Shown in pieces: positions 28,083 through 35,949 of a stretch of 64,000 nt of DNA. How positions within the stretch are numbered: position 1 is the first letter of the stretch; the number at the start of each line of letters is the position of its first letter. A program made the position numbers and the translations under genes. Origin of the DNA: Betaproteobacteria bacterium. Its GTDB lineage: Bacteria; Pseudomonadota; Gammaproteobacteria; Burkholderiales; JACQAP01. The stretch covers positions 1 through 64,000 of the forward strand of contig JACQAP010000008.1 of NCBI GenBank assembly GCA_016194905.1, read 5' to 3'. A model generated the notes under the pieces. It did no database searches. It saw only the letters and a list, made by a program, of their open reading frames with translations, and had not been told where the DNA came from.

Positions 28083-29405
28083 TTAGAATATCAGCCGTAC
28101 CAGGTACAGGCTGACGATCGGGAACACGAACAGCAGGATCACGCGCAGGAAATCCGAGACCAGGAAGGGAATGACGCCCTTGAAGGTTTCCATCATCGGC
28201 ACGTCCTTGGCGAGACTGTTGATCACGAAAATGTTCAGCCCCACGGGCGGATGCACCAGCCCGATCTCGACCACCATCAGCATCAGGATCCCGAACCAGA
28301 TCGCCTTCTCGGTGTATTCGAGCCCCCACAGGTCGAGGCCCATGATCGCCGGGAAGATCACCGGAATGGTCAGGATGATGGTGGCGAGTTCGTCCATGAA
28401 AAAACCCATGACGATGTACATGGCGATGACGATGGCGACGATCGCCAGCGGCGACCAGCCGATGTGCGTGACCCAGTCGGCAAGCTGCTTCGGCATCTGC
28501 GACAAGGCCAGCGCGCCGTTCAGCATGTCGGCGCCGAGGAAGACCATGAAGATCATGCCGGAGGTTACGGCGGTGCCGAGGAAGCTGCGGCCGACGCCCT
28601 TGAGGCTGAGTTCACGCCGCAGCAGGGCTGCGGCGAACATTCCCGCCGCGCCCACCGCGGCGCCTTCGGTGGGCGTGAAGAATCCGCCGTAGATGCCGCC
28701 GAAGACGATGACGAACACCGCCGCAATCGGCCAGATCTCGAGGAAGGCGCGCAGGCGCCCGGCATTCGAGACGCGCGGCTGCGCCGGTCCGAGGTCGGGG
28801 CGCAGCGTCACGGTGATGGCGATCACGATGCAATAGCCGATCGCCGCGATGATGCCGGGGATGAAGGCCGCCATGAACAGCTTGGCGATATTCGTCTCGG
28901 TCAGGATCGCATACACCACCAGCGGCACCGATGGCGGAATCAGGATGCCGAGGGTGCCGCCGACAGCGAGCGTGGCCGTGGACAACCGGCCGGAGTAGTT
29001 CAGCCTGCGCATTTCCGGCAGCGCCACTTGCGCCAGCGTTGCCGCAGTGGCGACCGACGATCCGCACACCGCACCGAACATGGCACAGGCGACGATCGCC
29101 GCCATGGCCACGCCGCCGCGCAAATGCCCGATCAGCGAACTGGCGAACTTGAACAGGGAGCGGCTCAAGCCTCCCTGGGTGGCGAACTGCCCCATCAGGA
29201 TGAACAGCGGGATCACCGACAGGTCGTAATTGGAAAAACGCGCGTAGGTCGCGCCTTTCAGGTGATTGAACAGTGCCGCATCGCCGGCGAGCAGCCAGTA
29301 ACCGACCGCGCCGGGCAGGAACATCGCGACCGAAATCGGCACGCGCAGGATCATCAGCGCAAGCATCGCGCCGAACAGAGACAGGCCGAGGCTGAAATTA
29401 TTCAT
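28083..29405 (-). CDS. TRAP transporter large permease (DctM-like)
   Basis: A 440-residue, about 12-helix membrane subunit of a sodium- or proton-driven TRAP importer. Family features include LMILRVPISVAMFLPGAVGY at the N-terminus and the GVVHPPVG-like GLVHPPVGLNIFVINS near the C-terminus. The ATG at 29405 overlaps the small-permease gene by 8 bases. No DctP-type binding protein gene is adjacent; the next gene upstream encodes an NMT1-like protein of another family. Confidence 0.92.
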   Translation of the reverse strand: MNNFSLGLSLFGAMLALMILRVPISVAMFLPGAVGYWLLAGDAALFNHLKGATYARFSNYDLSVIPLFILMGQFATQGGLSRSLFKFASSLIGHLRGGVAMAAIVACAMFGAVCGSSVATAATLAQVALPEMRRLNYSGRLSTATLAVGGTLGILIPPSVPLVVYAILTETNIAKLFMAAFIPGIIAAIGYCIVIAITVTLRPDLGPAQPRVSNAGRLRAFLEIWPIAAVFVIVFGGIYGGFFTPTEGAAVGAAGMFAAALLRRELSLKGVGRSFLGTAVTSGMIFMVFLGADMLNGALALSQMPKQLADWVTHIGWSPLAIVAIVIAMYIVMGFFMDELATIILTIPVIFPAIMGLDLWGLEYTEKAIWFGILMLMVVEIGLVHPPVGLNIFVINSLAKDVPMMETFKGVIPFLVSDFLRVILLFVFPIVSLYLVRLIF

Positions 29406-29907
29406 CGCCGGCTTTCTTCCACGCGGTGCGCGCCGACTGCAGCGCCGCAAATACCGTAAGGAGCAGGCCCGGGATCATGGCGACATAGCCGATCCACAAC
29501 GGGAAGCCGAGGATCATGGTGCTTTCGTTGCTGGCTTTGACGGCGATCGCGCCGGCACAGGTTCGCCATGTCACCAGCGCCATGACCAGCGCGAACAGCG
29601 CTGCGCCCATGGCGTCGAGCCGGCGTTGCTTTGTCTTGCGCAGGCGTACGGTAAAGAAATCGACGGTGAGGTTGCCGCCCTGCAATTGGCACCATGGCAG
29701 CATCAGCGCAATGCAGCCCGCCAGCGCGACCTGTACCAGTTCGAAGTCACCCTGAATCGGCTGGAAGCCGAGCGAGCGCATGACGATGGACGCGACCGCC
29801 ATCGCGGCAATCGTGGTCAGGATCGCACCGCCCGCGAACGCCGATACGGCGGCGAGTTTTTCGATGAGTGACGGCTTGCCTGCCGGAGGGTTTGCGGTCG
29901 TGCTCAC
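29398..29907 (-). CDS. TRAP transporter small permease (DctQ-like)
   Basis: A 169-residue, four-helix membrane subunit. The helices are FAGGAILTTIAAMAVASIVM, VQVALAGCIALMLPWCQLQG, LFALVMALVTWRTCAGAIA and LWIGYVAMIPGLLLTVFAA, with the family's GNLTVDFF loop. It overlaps the DctM gene by 8 bases, so the pair is coupled. There is a 147-base gap to the NMT1-like gene upstream. Confidence 0.9.
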   Translation of the reverse strand: MSTTANPPAGKPSLIEKLAAVSAFAGGAILTTIAAMAVASIVMRSLGFQPIQGDFELVQVALAGCIALMLPWCQLQGGNLTVDFFTVRLRKTKQRRLDAMGAALFALVMALVTWRTCAGAIAVKASNESTMILGFPLWIGYVAMIPGLLLTVFAALQSARTAWKKAGDE

Positions 29908-30054
29908 GATTTTCGTTGTTGTCGGGCCCGGACCCGCTTCTCCGTGTGACCTTTGGCTCCAGCATGGCCGCCGGATGTCGCGCCCTTTTATCGGACGGCC
30001 AACTGTTGGAAGTCCAATATTCTCACATTGCCGGCCGCGATGGGTGCCGCTGCG

Positions 30055-30948
30055 CTACTTTGGCGGTGCAACCACCACCTTGTCGTAGGGATGGCGCCGC
30101 GTGATCAGCTTCGAGTGGGCAAATACGTCCAGCGCGGTTTCGTAGTGCGCGGGATCGATCGCGATATCGCCGGCCCAGCAACCGAGTTCCTGGTAATAGC
30201 GTATCGCGGCGATCATGGCGTCCGGCGCGATGTCCGGAAAGAAAGATTGTTCCGCCCCGGCAACGGTCGTGGCGGACGCCGCCTGCACCCAGGCGCGGGC
30301 CTTGCGATAGGCGCGCGCGAAGCGAATCGCGTCCGGCGATGCCAGCCATCGCGGCGCCGCAGCAAGGCTGCTGAAAGCGACCGGGCCGATGGCTTCGCCG
30401 ACCGAGGCGACGACTTCGGCCAGGCCCTCGTGCCGCAGTTGCTGCGGGTAGGGCGCCTGTTCGTGGTACCAGTCGCCCTGGCCTTTGCGGAATGCCGCCA
30501 TCGATTTTTGCGGATTCCCCGCGTCGATGTCGGAGGTCTTGTCGAGCGAGACGCCTTTCTTGTGCAGTGCGTAAGCCAGCATCGCCTGCGGCTGGCCGCC
30601 GTGAGCGTACATGAATTTCCCGGTGGTCAGCTTGGCCCAGCCGAACTCCGGCACCGGATGGCGCGATGCGATGAGGAAACCGTCACGCTGGTTGATCTGC
30701 GCAAAACTGACGAAGGGCGGCCGCTCGCCTTTCTCCAGATAAGGCCAGGCTCCGGACACGGCGGTCTGCGAAACATGAATTGCGCCGGATACCAGCATTT
30801 CGCCGACGCTTTTTCCCGGCGGCATCACGCTATAAGTCGGTTCGAAGCCTTCCGCCGCGAAGAAGCCCTCGGCGATGCCGGCGATCAGCGGGCTGTAGAA
30901 CGCTGAATGACGATAGACCATCAGATTGAGAGTTCCCATCGCGGCCAT
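30055..30948 (-). CDS. NMT1/THI5-like substrate-binding protein without signal peptide
   Basis: A 297-residue periplasmic-binding-protein-fold protein: LNLMVYRHSAFYSPLIAGIAEGFFAAEGF is the typical opening of NMT1-like proteins. No signal peptide precedes it, with the start either at 30948 or at the second ATG, 30939. It may therefore be cytoplasmic or use a nonclassical route, or the true start may be misjudged. It lies upstream of the TRAP permeases in the same direction and diverges from the membrane gene at 30970. Confidence 0.75.
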   Translation of the reverse strand: MAAMGTLNLMVYRHSAFYSPLIAGIAEGFFAAEGFEPTYSVMPPGKSVGEMLVSGAIHVSQTAVSGAWPYLEKGERPPFVSFAQINQRDGFLIASRHPVPEFGWAKLTTGKFMYAHGGQPQAMLAYALHKKGVSLDKTSDIDAGNPQKSMAAFRKGQGDWYHEQAPYPQQLRHEGLAEVVASVGEAIGPVAFSSLAAAPRWLASPDAIRFARAYRKARAWVQAASATTVAGAEQSFFPDIAPDAMIAAIRYYQELGCWAGDIAIDPAHYETALDVFAHSKLITRRHPYDKVVVAPPK

Positions 30949-30969
30949 TATGATTCGTTCCGGCCGGAA

Positions 30970-31401
30970 ATGTCCGGTATTGCGGGGGAGGGCACTTTGT
31001 CGGAAAGCAGGCGTAGGGGAATCTTTGCGTTGATCCGCAGCCGCCAGGACGCGCTGAACGTCGTCACCGACACGTCCATCGTGTTCCTGCTCGTGGCCGG
31101 CATCCTGGCGCTGCTCTATCTGATAGAAGGCGAGCGGACACTGCTCGACGTGGGACTGTTCGGGTTCCTCGGCGGTTTGCTCTGGCGTTTCAAAAGTCCC
31201 GCCGCCGCGATCACGCTGCTGCTCGTATCGGTCATGAGACTGTTCGTGACGCTGGCGCAGATTCTCGACACCGGCGAGGTCAACTGGATATTCGTGGTGA
31301 TCACGGCCGTTGCTATCTTCACCAGCATTCGCGCGGCCGAGGCAACGCTGAAGCTGATCGGGCGTTTCCACCTTCCCGCAGCGCAGGACGAACAGCCCTG
31401 A
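30970..31401 (+). CDS. Predicted small membrane protein
   Basis: About 143 residues with three predicted helices (VFLLVAGILALLYLIEG, DVGLFGFLGGLLWRF, AITLLLVSVMRLFVTLAQ) and a fourth, IFVVITAVAIFTSI. Unrecognised. The start is uncertain: an in-frame TTG at 30997 has GGGGGAGGG just upstream and may be the real one. It diverges from the NMT1-like gene and converges on the EamA gene with a 4-base gap. Confidence 0.6.
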   Translation: MSGIAGEGTLSESRRRGIFALIRSRQDALNVVTDTSIVFLLVAGILALLYLIEGERTLLDVGLFGFLGGLLWRFKSPAAAITLLLVSVMRLFVTLAQILDTGEVNWIFVVITAVAIFTSIRAAEATLKLIGRFHLPAAQDEQP

Positions 31402-31405
31402 GCGT

Positions 31406-32296
31406 TCAGTTCTTCGGGGCTCGCCTGTTGACGAGAAAAATCCCGGTTCCCACCATGGCGAGCGCGCCGAGGAAGGCCGGGCGCAGCGGTTCCGCGAGCA
31501 CGACCGCTCCCATCATCACGCCGAACAGCGGTGTCAGGAATCCGAACACCGCCAGCCGTCCCGCGAGATAGCGGGTCAGCAGCCAGAACCAGGCCAGATA
31601 AGTCGCGAATGCGACAATCATGCCCTGATAGACCAGGCTTGCCACCGCGATCGGCGTGAGCGCTATCACACCCGCTTCCCCCATCAGCCACGACGCGATC
31701 GGCAAGGTCAGCGACGAAACCGCGAGCTGATAGAACAGCACTTTTGCTGCGCTGATGCGGGTGAGTCCGGTGGCGCGTATCCACACGGTGGTGGCCGACC
31801 AGAGGATGCCGCCGATGACTCCGAATGCATCGCCGAGCAGGGAAGCGGGTGACGACGCGAAGCCGTCGCCAAATGCGGTAACGATGCCGCCGAACGCCAG
31901 CAGGATGCCGATCCATTGCGCCGGATGCAGCCGCTCGCCCGGCACGAACCAGTGAAGCCCAAGCGCGGTCAGGCACGGCGCCGTGTAGACGAACACCACC
32001 ATGCGCGATGCGCCGGTATGCGCGAGTCCGGCGTAGATGAACAGGAATTCCCCCGCGAACAGCGCGCCGGCAATCAGTCCGGCTTTCAGCGTGCCATCGC
32101 CGTCGAACAGCGGGATGTTGCGCATCCGCGCCCAGATCGTCAGCAGCACCGTGGCGAGTATCGAACGCAGGCCGCTCTGCATCACCGGGGAGATGTCCGC
32201 GGCCGCGAGCTTGGTCGCCACGTTGGTGAAGCCCCAGACAAAGCAGCACAACACCATCGTCGCAAAGGCGACGGAATCGAGAGGGACGCGTTTCAC
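31406..32296 (-). CDS. EamA/DMT family transporter
   Basis: A 296-residue, ten-helix transporter of two EamA repeats (about residues 8-140 and 150-290). The first opens FATMVLCCFVWGFTNVATKL and the second ends APLFGV-like LTPLFGVMMGAVVLAEPLRPA. Such proteins export metabolites or amino acids; substrate unknown. It is followed on its upstream side by the GGGGCTAGGG inverted-repeat element. Confidence 0.9.
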   Translation of the reverse strand: MKRVPLDSVAFATMVLCCFVWGFTNVATKLAAADISPVMQSGLRSILATVLLTIWARMRNIPLFDGDGTLKAGLIAGALFAGEFLFIYAGLAHTGASRMVVFVYTAPCLTALGLHWFVPGERLHPAQWIGILLAFGGIVTAFGDGFASSPASLLGDAFGVIGGILWSATTVWIRATGLTRISAAKVLFYQLAVSSLTLPIASWLMGEAGVIALTPIAVASLVYQGMIVAFATYLAWFWLLTRYLAGRLAVFGFLTPLFGVMMGAVVLAEPLRPAFLGALAMVGTGIFLVNRRAPKN

Positions 32297-32301
32297 TTGT
32301 T

Positions 32302-32437
32302 GAGGGGCTAGGGGTTAGGGGCTAGGGAGGAAATTAAGTCAATGGAATCTCAATAATATTGCGGAGCGCTTATCGTCGAAGACCGGTACTAGAGTTTTTG
32401 TTTTTCCCTAGCCCCTAGTCCCTAACCCCTAGCCCCT
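32302..32437. repeat. Inverted-repeat element of GGGGCTAGGG units
   Basis: The left arm 32302-32327 (GAGGGGCTAGGGGTTAGGGG, continuing GCTAGGG) is the reverse complement of most of the right arm 32406-32437. About 78 bases separate them. There is no coding capacity. It lies between the EamA and LysR genes. One arm of the same type is at 17514-17544. Confidence 0.65.
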
Positions 32438-32469
32438 CGCCGCCCGCGCAGCTTAGCGCATCGGCGGTT

Positions 32470-33375
32470 TCACCGACGTGCGAGATAGGCGCGGAAGAAG
32501 TCGAGGAAGGCGCGTACTTTTGCGGAAGTGTAGCGCGCGTTCGGGTACACGGCGTGCACGCCACCCTGCGGCAGCGACCAGCCCGCCAGCAATCGCACGA
32601 GGCGGCCGGCGCGAATATCGGCATCCAGCATGTATTGCGGCAGGATCGACACCCCCACGCCTTCGCGCATGAACGCACGTAATGACGCCGTGCTGTTGGT
32701 GCTGACCGTCGACGAGACTCGAACCGTCTGCGTCTTGCCGTCTTTCGCGCTGAAGGTCCAGGTGAGTGCGCCGCACAACAGAGTCAGCGCGATCCAGAGG
32801 TGCTTCGCCAGATCTTCCGGGCGCTTGGGTGTGCCGAATTTCTTCAGGTACGCCGGCGCGGCCGCGACGACCTGATCGAATCCACCCAGCCGAGCGGCAC
32901 GCAGGCTCGAGTCGCGCAGCCAGCCGGTGCGGATGGCCAGGTCGAAGCGCCCGGCGACAAGGTCGACCACCTGATCGGTGGCAACGAATTCGACCTTTAC
33001 CTCCGGGAACCGGTGCATGAATGCCGCCAGCGCAGGCACGACAACCGCCGAACCATAATCCTCCGCGGTCGTCAGCCGCAGTGTGCCGCTCGGCACTTCC
33101 GATCCGCCACCCACCCGCGCGATGGCCGCTTCCAGTTCCTGCAGCACCTGTGCGCAGTCGGCGTAGAACACCGCACCCGTCTCCGTCGGTGTCACCTTGC
33201 GCGTGGTCCGGGTCAGAAGACCGATACCCAGTTCCTTTTCCAGCCGGCTGACGTGCTGGCTGACCATGGCCTTGGTCAGCCCGAGTTTTTCCGCGGCTGC
33301 CGTGAACGAACCGGATTCCACCACGGCCGCGAAGGCCGCGAGGCGGTTGAGGTTGACCGAAGAGGCGACGGGCAT
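32470..33375 (-). CDS. LysR family transcriptional regulator
   Basis: A 301-residue regulator with the N-terminal winged HTH (residues 8-65: FAAVVESGSFTAAAEKLGLT and VSQHVSRLEKELG) and a periplasmic-binding-like effector domain. It diverges from the NmrA-type gene at 33485 with a 109-base spacer, the usual arrangement for a LysR protein controlling its neighbour. The probable target is therefore the NmrA gene and any gene following it. Confidence 0.93.
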   Translation of the reverse strand: MPVASSVNLNRLAAFAAVVESGSFTAAAEKLGLTKAMVSQHVSRLEKELGIGLLTRTTRKVTPTETGAVFYADCAQVLQELEAAIARVGGGSEVPSGTLRLTTAEDYGSAVVVPALAAFMHRFPEVKVEFVATDQVVDLVAGRFDLAIRTGWLRDSSLRAARLGGFDQVVAAAPAYLKKFGTPKRPEDLAKHLWIALTLLCGALTWTFSAKDGKTQTVRVSSTVSTNSTASLRAFMREGVGVSILPQYMLDADIRAGRLVRLLAGWSLPQGGVHAVYPNARYTSAKVRAFLDFFRAYLARR

Positions 33376-33484
33376 GGCGATTGTTTAGCTTTGGTTGACA
33401 GAGAATTATGATTTGGACGCTTTATCCGATCAATACCCGGGAGGAAGATGGGCGGGTCGAAATATATCTGCGGAGGATCGAGTC

Positions 33485-34375
33485 ATGATCGTACTGATGG
33501 GTGCAAACGGTAACATCACGTCCAGGCTGGCGAAGTTGCTGCTTGGCCAGGGCAGGAAAGTCAGGGTTGTCGGGCGCGATGCCGCGCACATGAAATCGCT
33601 GAAAGATGCCGGGGCGGAACTCGCTGTCGGCAGCGCGGCCGATGCGGCTTTTCTGGCGCAGCAGTTCAAAGGGGCCGATGCGGTGTACGCGATGATCCCG
33701 CCGGACTACTCCTCGGCGGATCACCGCAAATATCAGAATGCGGTGGGCGAAGCGGTCTCGCTGGCCATCGTCAGGAGCGGAGCGAAGAACGTCATCAGTC
33801 TTTCCAGTGCGGGCGCTGCATTACCCGGCGGCACCGGACCGATCGCCGGCCTGCACGACCAGGAAGAACGCTTGAAGAAGCTCCCCGGCGTCAACATCCT
33901 GCATCTGCGCGCGGCCTATTTCATGGAAAACCACTTGCATGCGATCGGGCTGATCAAGGCGTTCGGCGTCTATCCCGGCATGATCGTGCCGGACGCTCCG
34001 ATGGCGATGATCGCGGTGCAGGACATCGCGGCGCATGCGGCAAAGGAACTGGTGCAGCCGACCTTCAAAGGCCAGTCGGTGCGTCATCTGATCGGGCCGC
34101 GTGACTACACCATGAGCCAGGCGGCGGGCATTCTCGGCGCGGCGATCGGCAAACCCGACCTCAAGTATGTCAAGGGCGATCCGGTGCAGGCCAAGGCCGG
34201 CATGGTGCAGAACGGCTTCTCGCAGAATGTCGCCGACCTGTTCGAGGAAATGAGCAACGCCATGTCCGACGGCCGCATTACCCGATCCATCGACGCCGGC
34301 ACCACGATCCGCACGTCGACAACGCTGGAGCAGTTTGCCCCGGTGTTCAAGGCGGCGTTTGCCGGCGCCCACTGA
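33485..34375 (+). CDS. NmrA-like NAD(P)-binding oxidoreductase/sensor
   Basis: A 296-residue atypical short-chain dehydrogenase with an N-terminal Rossmann motif (VLMGANGNITSRLAKLLLGQG) and no YxxxK dyad evident, as in NmrA redox sensors. The start at 33485 has GGAGG in front; upstream in-frame codons are unconserved. It is divergent from the LysR regulator. Its stop is directly followed by a SnoaL-like fragment. Confidence 0.85.
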   Translation: MIVLMGANGNITSRLAKLLLGQGRKVRVVGRDAAHMKSLKDAGAELAVGSAADAAFLAQQFKGADAVYAMIPPDYSSADHRKYQNAVGEAVSLAIVRSGAKNVISLSSAGAALPGGTGPIAGLHDQEERLKKLPGVNILHLRAAYFMENHLHAIGLIKAFGVYPGMIVPDAPMAMIAVQDIAAHAAKELVQPTFKGQSVRHLIGPRDYTMSQAAGILGAAIGKPDLKYVKGDPVQAKAGMVQNGFSQNVADLFEEMSNAMSDGRITRSIDAGTTIRTSTTLEQFAPVFKAAFAGAH

Positions 34376-34564
34376 ATCGAGATCAAGCGCGTGCTTGCCG
34401 ACGGCGACTTCGTCATCCTGCACGTGCACGGCATTCCCGAGCCGGGCGCGCGCGGCCTGGCGATCGTGGACATCTTCCGGGTGGACGGCGAGCGCATCGT
34501 CGAACACTGGGACGTAATCCAGGATATCCCCGAAAAAGCGGCCAACAATAACGGCATGTTCTGA
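34376..34564 (+). pseudogene. SnoaL-like (NTF2-fold) C-terminal remnant
   Basis: From the base after the NmrA stop, a frame reads IEIKRVLADGDFVILHVHG, then GLAIVDIFRVDGERIVEHWD and IQDIPEKAANNNGMF, ending in TGA. This is the C-terminal half of a SnoaL-like polyketide-cyclase-family protein. It has no start codon and no N-terminal half, so the gene has been truncated at the NmrA boundary. Confidence 0.7.
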
Positions 34565-34658
34565 GACAATCGCACTCTTAAGTCTGGCGCGCCGTCCGTC
34601 CAGAGTGGACGGCCGGTTTGCATTCATGCTGCCGGATCTTCAGGGAGGAGCGAAAAGC

Positions 34659-35369
34659 ATGGCCGATGTTGCCGGTTACCGGCGGCCCCCGAAGGGCACA
34701 CAGCCCGAATATCTTCATCCGCCTTACGCATCCACGCGCAAGCGCGCGCCGACCCGGCCGCTGATCCTGCTGCCGCATACATTGTCCGAGGTGACCGGCC
34801 CGGTGTTCGGCGAGGACGACGTGCGGCCGGAGGATCACGACCTCACGCGCCAGCACGCCGGTGACCCGCTGGGCGAGCGCATCATCGTCAGCGGCCGCGT
34901 GCTCGACGAAAACGATCGCCCGGTGCCGCATTCGCTGGTCGAGATCTGGCAATGCAATGCCGCGGGCCGCTACCGGCACCAGAACGACAATCACGACGCG
35001 CCGCTGGACCCGAACTTTACTGGCGCCGGCCGGGTGCTCACCGACAAGGAAGGCCGCTACCGCTTCGTCACCATCAAACCGGGCGCTTATCCGTGGCGCA
35101 ATCATCACAACGCCTGGCGTCCCGCCCATATCCATCTTTCGCTGTTCGGCCGCGCGTTCGTGACGCGGCTGGTGACGCAGATGTATTTCCCCGGCGATCC
35201 GCTGTTGCCTCACGATCCGATTTTCAACGGTACTGCGAACGAAGGAGCGCGCCACCGGCTGGTGGCCGACTTCGACTGGGACACCACTGCGCCCGAATAC
35301 GCACTGGGGTACCGTTTCGACATCGTATTGCGCGGCCGCAACGCGACGCCGCTGGAAAAAGTGAAATGA
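34659..35369 (+). CDS. pcaH: Protocatechuate 3,4-dioxygenase, beta subunit
   Basis: A 236-residue iron(III)-binding subunit that cleaves protocatechuate to 3-carboxy-cis,cis-muconate. The ligands are visible: tyrosine in GRYRHQNDN, tyrosine in PGAYPWRN and the two histidines in WRPAHIHLS. GGGAGGAG lies 8 bases before the ATG at 34659, which decides this start over an upstream one at 34605. The stop overlaps pcaG by ATGA. Confidence 0.95.
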   Translation: MADVAGYRRPPKGTQPEYLHPPYASTRKRAPTRPLILLPHTLSEVTGPVFGEDDVRPEDHDLTRQHAGDPLGERIIVSGRVLDENDRPVPHSLVEIWQCNAAGRYRHQNDNHDAPLDPNFTGAGRVLTDKEGRYRFVTIKPGAYPWRNHHNAWRPAHIHLSLFGRAFVTRLVTQMYFPGDPLLPHDPIFNGTANEGARHRLVADFDWDTTAPEYALGYRFDIVLRGRNATPLEKVK

Positions 35370-35926
35370 ATCTCACGGCCACCGCATCGCAGACCGTCGG
35401 CCCGTTCTACCGCATCGGGCTGGAGCATCTCTACGTCAACGATCTCGCACCATCGGCAGCAGCGGGCGACAAGATCGTGATCCACGGTCGCGTGGTCGAC
35501 GGCGATGGCAAACCCGTCAACGACGCCATCCTCGAAATCTGGCAGGCGGATGCGCACGGAAAATATGCCCACCCCGACGATGCACAGGACAAGCCACTGA
35601 CGCCGGGTTTCAAGGGTTTCGGCCGCGTGCCGACCGATGAGAACGGCGGATTTCGCTTTACTACCGTCAAGCCGGGGAGCGTCGCCGGGCCGCGCGGAAT
35701 GCCGCAGGCATCGCATCTGCTCGTCGCCGTGTTCATGCGCGGGCTGTTGATCCATTTGCTGACGCGCATTTATTTTCCGGACGATCCGGCCAACGCCACC
35801 GATCCCGTGTTGAAACTGGTTCCCGCGGAGCGTCGGTCCACGCTGATTGCAACGAAGGCCAACGACGGGCTCGAGTGGAATGCGATCCTGCAAGGCGAGA
35901 ACGAAACGGTTTTCTTCAGCTACTGA
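35366..35926 (+). CDS. pcaG: Protocatechuate 3,4-dioxygenase, alpha subunit
   Basis: A 186-residue non-catalytic partner of PcaH with the intradiol fold: TATASQTVGPFYRIGL at the N-terminus and NDAILEIWQADAHGKYAHP. Iron ligands are absent, as expected for alpha subunits. Its start overlaps the pcaH stop (ATGA at 35366-35369), ensuring equal expression of the two subunits. pcaB follows after 23 bases. Confidence 0.95.
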   Translation: MNLTATASQTVGPFYRIGLEHLYVNDLAPSAAAGDKIVIHGRVVDGDGKPVNDAILEIWQADAHGKYAHPDDAQDKPLTPGFKGFGRVPTDENGGFRFTTVKPGSVAGPRGMPQASHLLVAVFMRGLLIHLLTRIYFPDDPANATDPVLKLVPAERRSTLIATKANDGLEWNAILQGENETVFFSY

Positions 35927-35949
35927 ACCGTGACCCGTACTCTTGAATC

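Noticed and set aside
32302-32437. Telomere-like or replication-origin repeat
   Set aside because: GGGGCTAGGG tracts are short and occur as inverted arms around a small spacer within a chromosome-like gene context; no DnaA boxes or replication genes.
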